Position numbers and translations under genes: made by a program
Notes under the pieces: model-generated
Told to the model about the DNA's origin: nothing
What the model saw: the letters and a program-made list of their open reading frames with translations, nothing else
The model's database searches: none
Assembly: GCA_033763635.1 (NCBI GenBank)
Contig: JANRKG010000060.1
Span: 1-18,580, forward strand
Direction of reading: 5' to 3'
Origin: JANRKG01 sp033763635
GTDB lineage: Bacteria > Cyanobacteriota > Cyanobacteriia > GCF-001939115
DNA length: 18,580 nucleotides
Shown: in pieces, positions 14,841-18,580 of the stretch
Layout of the letters: each line of letters opens with the position of its first letter
How positions within the stretch are numbered: the first letter of the stretch is position 1

Positions 14841-15920
14841 ATGCTAAACGCAATTCACGAAATCAGTATTCTCATCGTTGATGACCAACCCGATAACTTG
14901 CGAACGCTGTCCGCAATTCTCAGCCGAGAAGGATATTCGGTTCGGCGATCGAGCAGTGGTCAGATGGCCCTCGAGACGACTCGCTTCTCGCCTCCCGACC
15001 TGATTCTGCTCGATATCCGAATGCCCTTAATGGATGGCTACGAAGTCTGTAATCTTCTGCGGGCGATGCCAGAAAGCCAGGATATCCCCGTGATCTTCCT
15101 CAGCGCCCTGGATGACACCCTGGATAAGGTAAAAGCCTTTGAAGTCGGGGGGTCAGATTACATTGTCAAACCGTTTCAAGTGCAGGAAGTTCTGGCCCGG
15201 GTGCGGCATCAGTTAACAATTCGACAACAGAAAAAACAACTTTTGCAACAAAATGAAGCGCTACAACAAGCGATTCGGGAACAATTAAAAGCAGAGGAAG
15301 CCCTACAACATCGCATGATGCTGACCGAGTTGATTGCCTCCGTCACCCATCAAATCCGACGATCGCTGGAACTAGATGAAATCTTAAGTACGGCAGTGGG
15401 GGAAGTGCGCCGAGTCGTCCAGGCCGATCGCCTGTTGGTTCAACAGTTCCAATCCGATCGCAGTTTGCGAGTTGTGGCAGAGTCCGTCAATTTAGAGGAT
15501 GGCTCCTTACTGGGGCAGGTGACAGAACTTGCCAACCAGGAAGAAGCATGGCATCTCTTCTTTCAAAACAATGGGGTTCATGTTGTAGAAGATAGGCCCA
15601 TTCTCCAAACGACGTTGCCGATTCAAGACTGGGTTGCCAAGTTAGAAGCAATGGAGGAACAGGAACCTTCAACCCCAAACGTGAGAGCCTGTCTGACGGT
15701 TCCCCTCTGGCAGGGAGAGGATTTATGGGGGTTGTTGACAGCCCAGCAATTTATGGGGCCTTACCCCTGGCACGAGTGGGAAATGACCTTGCTGCAACAG
15801 GTGGCCAATCAACTGGCGATCGCCATTCAACAGGCCAGCCTCTACTTACAGGTCAAGTGCATGAACCAGCAATTGCACAATGCGCTGGAACCCAATCCTT
15901 CCTTTCAACCCGTTTCCTAA
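14841..15920 (+). CDS. Response regulator with C-terminal GAF domain
   Basis: A 359-residue signalling protein. The receiver domain (about 9-125) has the acidic pair Asp14-Asp15, the phospho-acceptor Asp58 in LILLDIRMPLMDGYEV, a Ser/Ala switch region at FLSALDD, and Lys110 in YIVKPFQ. A Gln/Lys-rich coiled coil (about 125-155) leads to a GAF domain (about 160-345) that ends QLAIAIQQASLY. This GAF lacks the Cys used for bilin attachment, so it is likely a protein-protein or small-ligand domain. No DNA-binding, kinase or GGDEF output is present, so the output may be through the kinase encoded next. The gene has no obvious ribosome-binding site at ATG 14841. It ends with TAA in the same frame as the kinase. 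Confidence 0.9.
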   Translation: MLNAIHEISILIVDDQPDNLRTLSAILSREGYSVRRSSSGQMALETTRFSPPDLILLDIRMPLMDGYEVCNLLRAMPESQDIPVIFLSALDDTLDKVKAFEVGGSDYIVKPFQVQEVLARVRHQLTIRQQKKQLLQQNEALQQAIREQLKAEEALQHRMMLTELIASVTHQIRRSLELDEILSTAVGEVRRVVQADRLLVQQFQSDRSLRVVAESVNLEDGSLLGQVTELANQEEAWHLFFQNNGVHVVEDRPILQTTLPIQDWVAKLEAMEEQEPSTPNVRACLTVPLWQGEDLWGLLTAQQFMGPYPWHEWEMTLLQQVANQLAIAIQQASLYLQVKCMNQQLHNALEPNPSFQPVS

Positions 15921-15992
15921 AAAGGCTTTCCCAGAGCCACTCTCCTCTGCCGATTGCGCTTCGAATCAGGATGCTACGACTGCCAGACGAAT

Positions 15993-18580
15993 ATGTTCAA
16001 TTCTCTTCAATCCATGACGAAGCTCGCGAAGTATTACCTGGCAAGGCTACAGCGGAGTGACCTGCAACTTCAAGAGGAGGTTCAGAATCGGCAAAAACTA
16101 GAAGCTCGACTCCAGACGATTACGGACCAGATTCCCGGTGCGCTCTATACCTATGTGTTGCAGGCAGATGGGTCTGACTACATGGAGTACATGAGTGAAG
16201 GATTTCAGGAGTTAACTGAAATTTCTGCGACTGCGGTGATGGCAGACATCGGAGTTTTTCATGAGCGGTTTCATCCAGACGATCGAGATCAATTTTGGCA
16301 AATCGTAGAAGAGAGCGCTTCAACCCTGAACCCTGTTTACGCAGAATGGCGGTTCATTCTACCCTCTGGTGAGGTGAAATGGCTGGCAGCCCGATCGCGC
16401 CCTACTCGGCAGTCTGATGGCAGTACGGTTTGGCAGGGCATTCTGACCGATATCAGCGATCGAAAACAGGCAGAGCTTGCCCTTCAAGAAAGTGAAACCA
16501 TTAACCGAGCGTTACTGGAAGCCATTCCCGATTTGCTGATTCGCATGCAGCGAGATGGAACCTATTTGATGGTACAAAGCACGGGCAATGTCACCCTGTT
16601 CAATCCCACTCAGACCCATGCAGGAAAGAATATTTTTGATATCCTTCCGGTGGAACGTGCTACTGAGCGGATGGTTTATGTGCAAACCGCCCTTGCAACT
16701 CGAACCTTACAGGTTTATGAGTATCAGCTTGACATCGATGGGGTGATTCACTACGAGGAAGCCCGGATTGTGCCCTGTGGGGTGAATGAAGTCCTGGTGA
16801 TGGTACGGGAAATTAGCGATCGGAAGCGGGCCGAGGAACAACTCCGGGCCGAGCATGAGTTTCGGATGGCGATCGAACAGGCGATCGTCGAAGGGCTGAT
16901 CGTGATTGACAATCATGGGCGGCAGTCCTATGTGAACCCTGCTTTTTGCGAGATGGTGGGTTGGAGCGCCCAGGAATTGTTGGGCAAGAAAGCACCCTTT
17001 GTCTACTGGAATCCGGAAGAGCTAGAGGGGAAAGTTGAGAGCTTGATCCAATGCCAGCCGGAAAACCGCAATAACGCTTCTCGTGGGATGGAACTGCAAT
17101 TTCAGAGACGCAATGGGGAGAAGTTTGATGTTCTATTGCTTGATTCTCTGGTTCGAGATTCGAACGGAAAGGTCATTGCCTGGTTAGCTTCCGTCTATGA
17201 CATTACGGAACGCAAGCGCACCGAAGCAGCGTTGCGGGAGAGTGCAGACCGGGAGCGGATGTTGAATACTGTGATGCAACAAGTACGGCAAAGCCTGGAC
17301 CTCAATACCATCTTTCAGGCAACAACCCGTGAATTGCGGCGGATGCTGGAGTGCGATCGGGTTGTGATTTATCAGTTTAAACAGGATTGGAGCGGAATCT
17401 TTGTTGCTGAGTCCGTGAGGGAAGGGTGGACTTCGTTAATTGAGGAGTTTAGTCAAGGCGAGGAAGCGTTGGAGGTTCAGGGTACGTCGGACGATCGGTG
17501 TATCCTCCGAGCCTGGGATCAGCACAGTATTGACACGATCGACACCTATCTGAAAGAAACGGAGGGAGGGCTGTACCGTCATGGCATTCCGTTTATCAGC
17601 GTTCCTGATATCCATCGAGCCAACTTCTCCCCCTGTTATCTGGAACTCTTGCAGCGGTTTCAGGCCAGAGCCTATCTAACGGTGCCCCTTTACAGTGGCA
17701 ACCGATTATGGGGATTGTTAGCCAGTTACCACAATGCCCAGCCTCGTATCTGGCGAGAAAGCGAAATTCAAATTGCCTGCCAGATTGGGACTCAGTTAGG
17801 AGTGGCTCTCCAACAGGCTGAACTGTTTGCCCAACTCAAGCAGCAATCTGAAGAATTGCGTCAGGCCAGGGATGTGGCAGAGGCGGCAAATCGGGCAAAA
17901 AGTGCTTTTCTCGCCAATATGAGCCATGAACTCCGGACCCCTCTTAACGCCATTCTAGGATTTACAGAGTTATTGAGTTACGACTCCACGCTGCTACCGG
18001 AACATCAGGAAAATATTCGCATTGTTCACCGGAATGGAGGGCATCTACTCAACCTGATCAATGACATCCTGGATTTATCTAAGATTGAAGCAGGGCGCAT
18101 AGAAGTGAATGCAACGAGCTTTAATCTGCCAGAGATGGCTCAATCTCTTTGTCTAACCTTTAAACAACGGGCGACGACGAAAGGATTACAACTCAATCTA
18201 GAAATTGATCCGGGGGTTCCTCGATTCATCACAACCGATTCCCAAAAACTCCGACAGATTTTAATGAATCTTCTAGGAAATGCGCTCAAATTTACCCAGA
18301 ACGGAAGTGTAAAACTACACATCCAAGTGAAGGAGGGTTTCCCTCTTCTGGCATCTCCGACAGCCCCCGTGCCTTCCCCAGAAACGCTGCTCTTGCAGTT
18401 TGCGATCGAAGATACGGGCGTTGGGATTGCCTCTGAAGAGCAAACCCTTATCTTTGAAGCATTCAACCAAGCCCAAAACTGTAGTGTTCCTGCCGATGGT
18501 ACGGGGTTGGGGCTGACGATTAGCCGCCAATTTGCCCATCTTCTGGGAGGCGACATTACCGTTCACAGCACCCTGGGGGT
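15993..18580 (+). CDS. PAS-PAS-PAS-GAF sensor histidine kinase, 3' end beyond window
   Basis: The frame is open from 15921 to the window edge, giving at least 862 codons from ATG 15993 (ATG 16014 is an alternative). Domains by residue: coiled coil 20-40; PAS1 about 41-155 ending DISDRKQ; PAS2 about 168-280 ending ISDRKRAEEQL; PAS3 about 290-410 ending YDITERKR; GAF about 423-610; HisKA with the phosphorylated His645 in NMSHELRTPLNAILGF; ATPase domain with N-box Asn763, DTGVGI (from Asp807) and DGTGLGLTIS. The GAF resembles cyanobacteriochrome GAFs: DTYLKETEGG and a Cys548 in FSPCYLELL at the bilin-attachment position, with Tyr instead of His after it. PAS ligands are unknown. A C-terminal receiver (hybrid kinase) may follow. 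It is probably co-transcribed with the upstream response regulator, its likely partner. Confidence 0.93.
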   Translation, partial: MFNSLQSMTKLAKYYLARLQRSDLQLQEEVQNRQKLEARLQTITDQIPGALYTYVLQADGSDYMEYMSEGFQELTEISATAVMADIGVFHERFHPDDRDQFWQIVEESASTLNPVYAEWRFILPSGEVKWLAARSRPTRQSDGSTVWQGILTDISDRKQAELALQESETINRALLEAIPDLLIRMQRDGTYLMVQSTGNVTLFNPTQTHAGKNIFDILPVERATERMVYVQTALATRTLQVYEYQLDIDGVIHYEEARIVPCGVNEVLVMVREISDRKRAEEQLRAEHEFRMAIEQAIVEGLIVIDNHGRQSYVNPAFCEMVGWSAQELLGKKAPFVYWNPEELEGKVESLIQCQPENRNNASRGMELQFQRRNGEKFDVLLLDSLVRDSNGKVIAWLASVYDITERKRTEAALRESADRERMLNTVMQQVRQSLDLNTIFQATTRELRRMLECDRVVIYQFKQDWSGIFVAESVREGWTSLIEEFSQGEEALEVQGTSDDRCILRAWDQHSIDTIDTYLKETEGGLYRHGIPFISVPDIHRANFSPCYLELLQRFQARAYLTVPLYSGNRLWGLLASYHNAQPRIWRESEIQIACQIGTQLGVALQQAELFAQLKQQSEELRQARDVAEAANRAKSAFLANMSHELRTPLNAILGFTELLSYDSTLLPEHQENIRIVHRNGGHLLNLINDILDLSKIEAGRIEVNATSFNLPEMAQSLCLTFKQRATTKGLQLNLEIDPGVPRFITTDSQKLRQILMNLLGNALKFTQNGSVKLHIQVKEGFPLLASPTAPVPSPETLLLQFAIEDTGVGIASEEQTLIFEAFNQAQNCSVPADGTGLGLTISRQFAHLLGGDITVHSTLG

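Noticed and set aside
15320..15875. Bilin-binding GAF in the response regulator protein
   Set aside because: The GAF aligns with the kinase GAF around VRACLTVPLWQG but has no Cys at the attachment position about a dozen residues earlier.
15725..16060. Plus-strand frame across the response regulator/kinase gap
   Set aside because: It overlaps both genes in a different frame and shows no domain; the gap is better explained by the in-frame stop.
1..18580. GCGATCGC-type octamers as special local elements
   Set aside because: HIP1 is spread through many cyanobacterial genomes inside and outside genes; it supports taxonomy but marks no local feature.
1..18580. CRISPR array or long tandem repeats
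   Set aside because: No regularly spaced direct repeat was found on reading the window.

Overview
The window looks like a chromosome segment from a cyanobacterium, probably a non-heterocystous filamentous (Leptolyngbya-like) lineage, although the lineage is a guess. Support comes from many GCGATCGC (HIP1)-type octamers, mid-range GC content, a sucrose synthase, and several protein families I know mainly from cyanobacteria: the RR-GAF protein, the multi-PAS/GAF histidine kinase, the HAS-barrel-like protein and two small membrane proteins. No rRNA, CRISPR array or replication origin is visible.

Layout. (a) 1-1752 is the accessory end of the window: the 3' end of a probable ISAzo13-type transposase, then a tyrosine integrase on the minus strand pointing away from the 3' end of tRNA-Gly(TCC). 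This is the usual arrangement of an element integrated into a tRNA gene. The element body would lie to the left, outside the window. (b) 1871-4145 holds two minus-strand genes: a HAS-barrel-like cyanobacterial protein and a tandem-domain SagB/nitroreductase-type flavoprotein. (c) 4476-5788 holds a WecG/TagA/CpsF-family glycosyltransferase with a strong intrinsic terminator, then a very small membrane protein. (d) 5807-7896, minus strand, holds a frameshifted small membrane-protein gene, a lipoprotein with two DUF305 repeats, and a solitary D12-class DNA adenine methylase that starts with TTG. (e) 8029-9978, minus strand, holds a short RNase D-type exonuclease and trpB. (f) 10128-14410 holds an ABC-2-type ATPase with no permease beside it, a NOL1/NOP2/Sun-type RNA methyltransferase converging on it tail to tail, and sucrose synthase. 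(g) 14411-18580 is a 430-bp intergenic region with a perfect 24-bp palindrome, then a response regulator-GAF protein and a large PAS-PAS-PAS-GAF histidine kinase that runs off the window.

How the genes work together. Most of the middle is housekeeping or metabolic genes without evident operon logic. The functional unit that stands out is the right end: the response regulator and kinase lie in the same reading frame, separated only by a TAA stop and 72 bp, and are probably co-transcribed. The kinase GAF domain resembles cyanobacteriochrome GAFs and keeps a Cys at the bilin-attachment position, so this may be a light-sensing signalling module. I found no clearly new multi-gene system. The best leads are that putative photoreceptor kinase, the palindrome upstream of it, the in-frame stop between the two signalling proteins, the decayed membrane-protein gene, and the tRNA-Gly integration junction.
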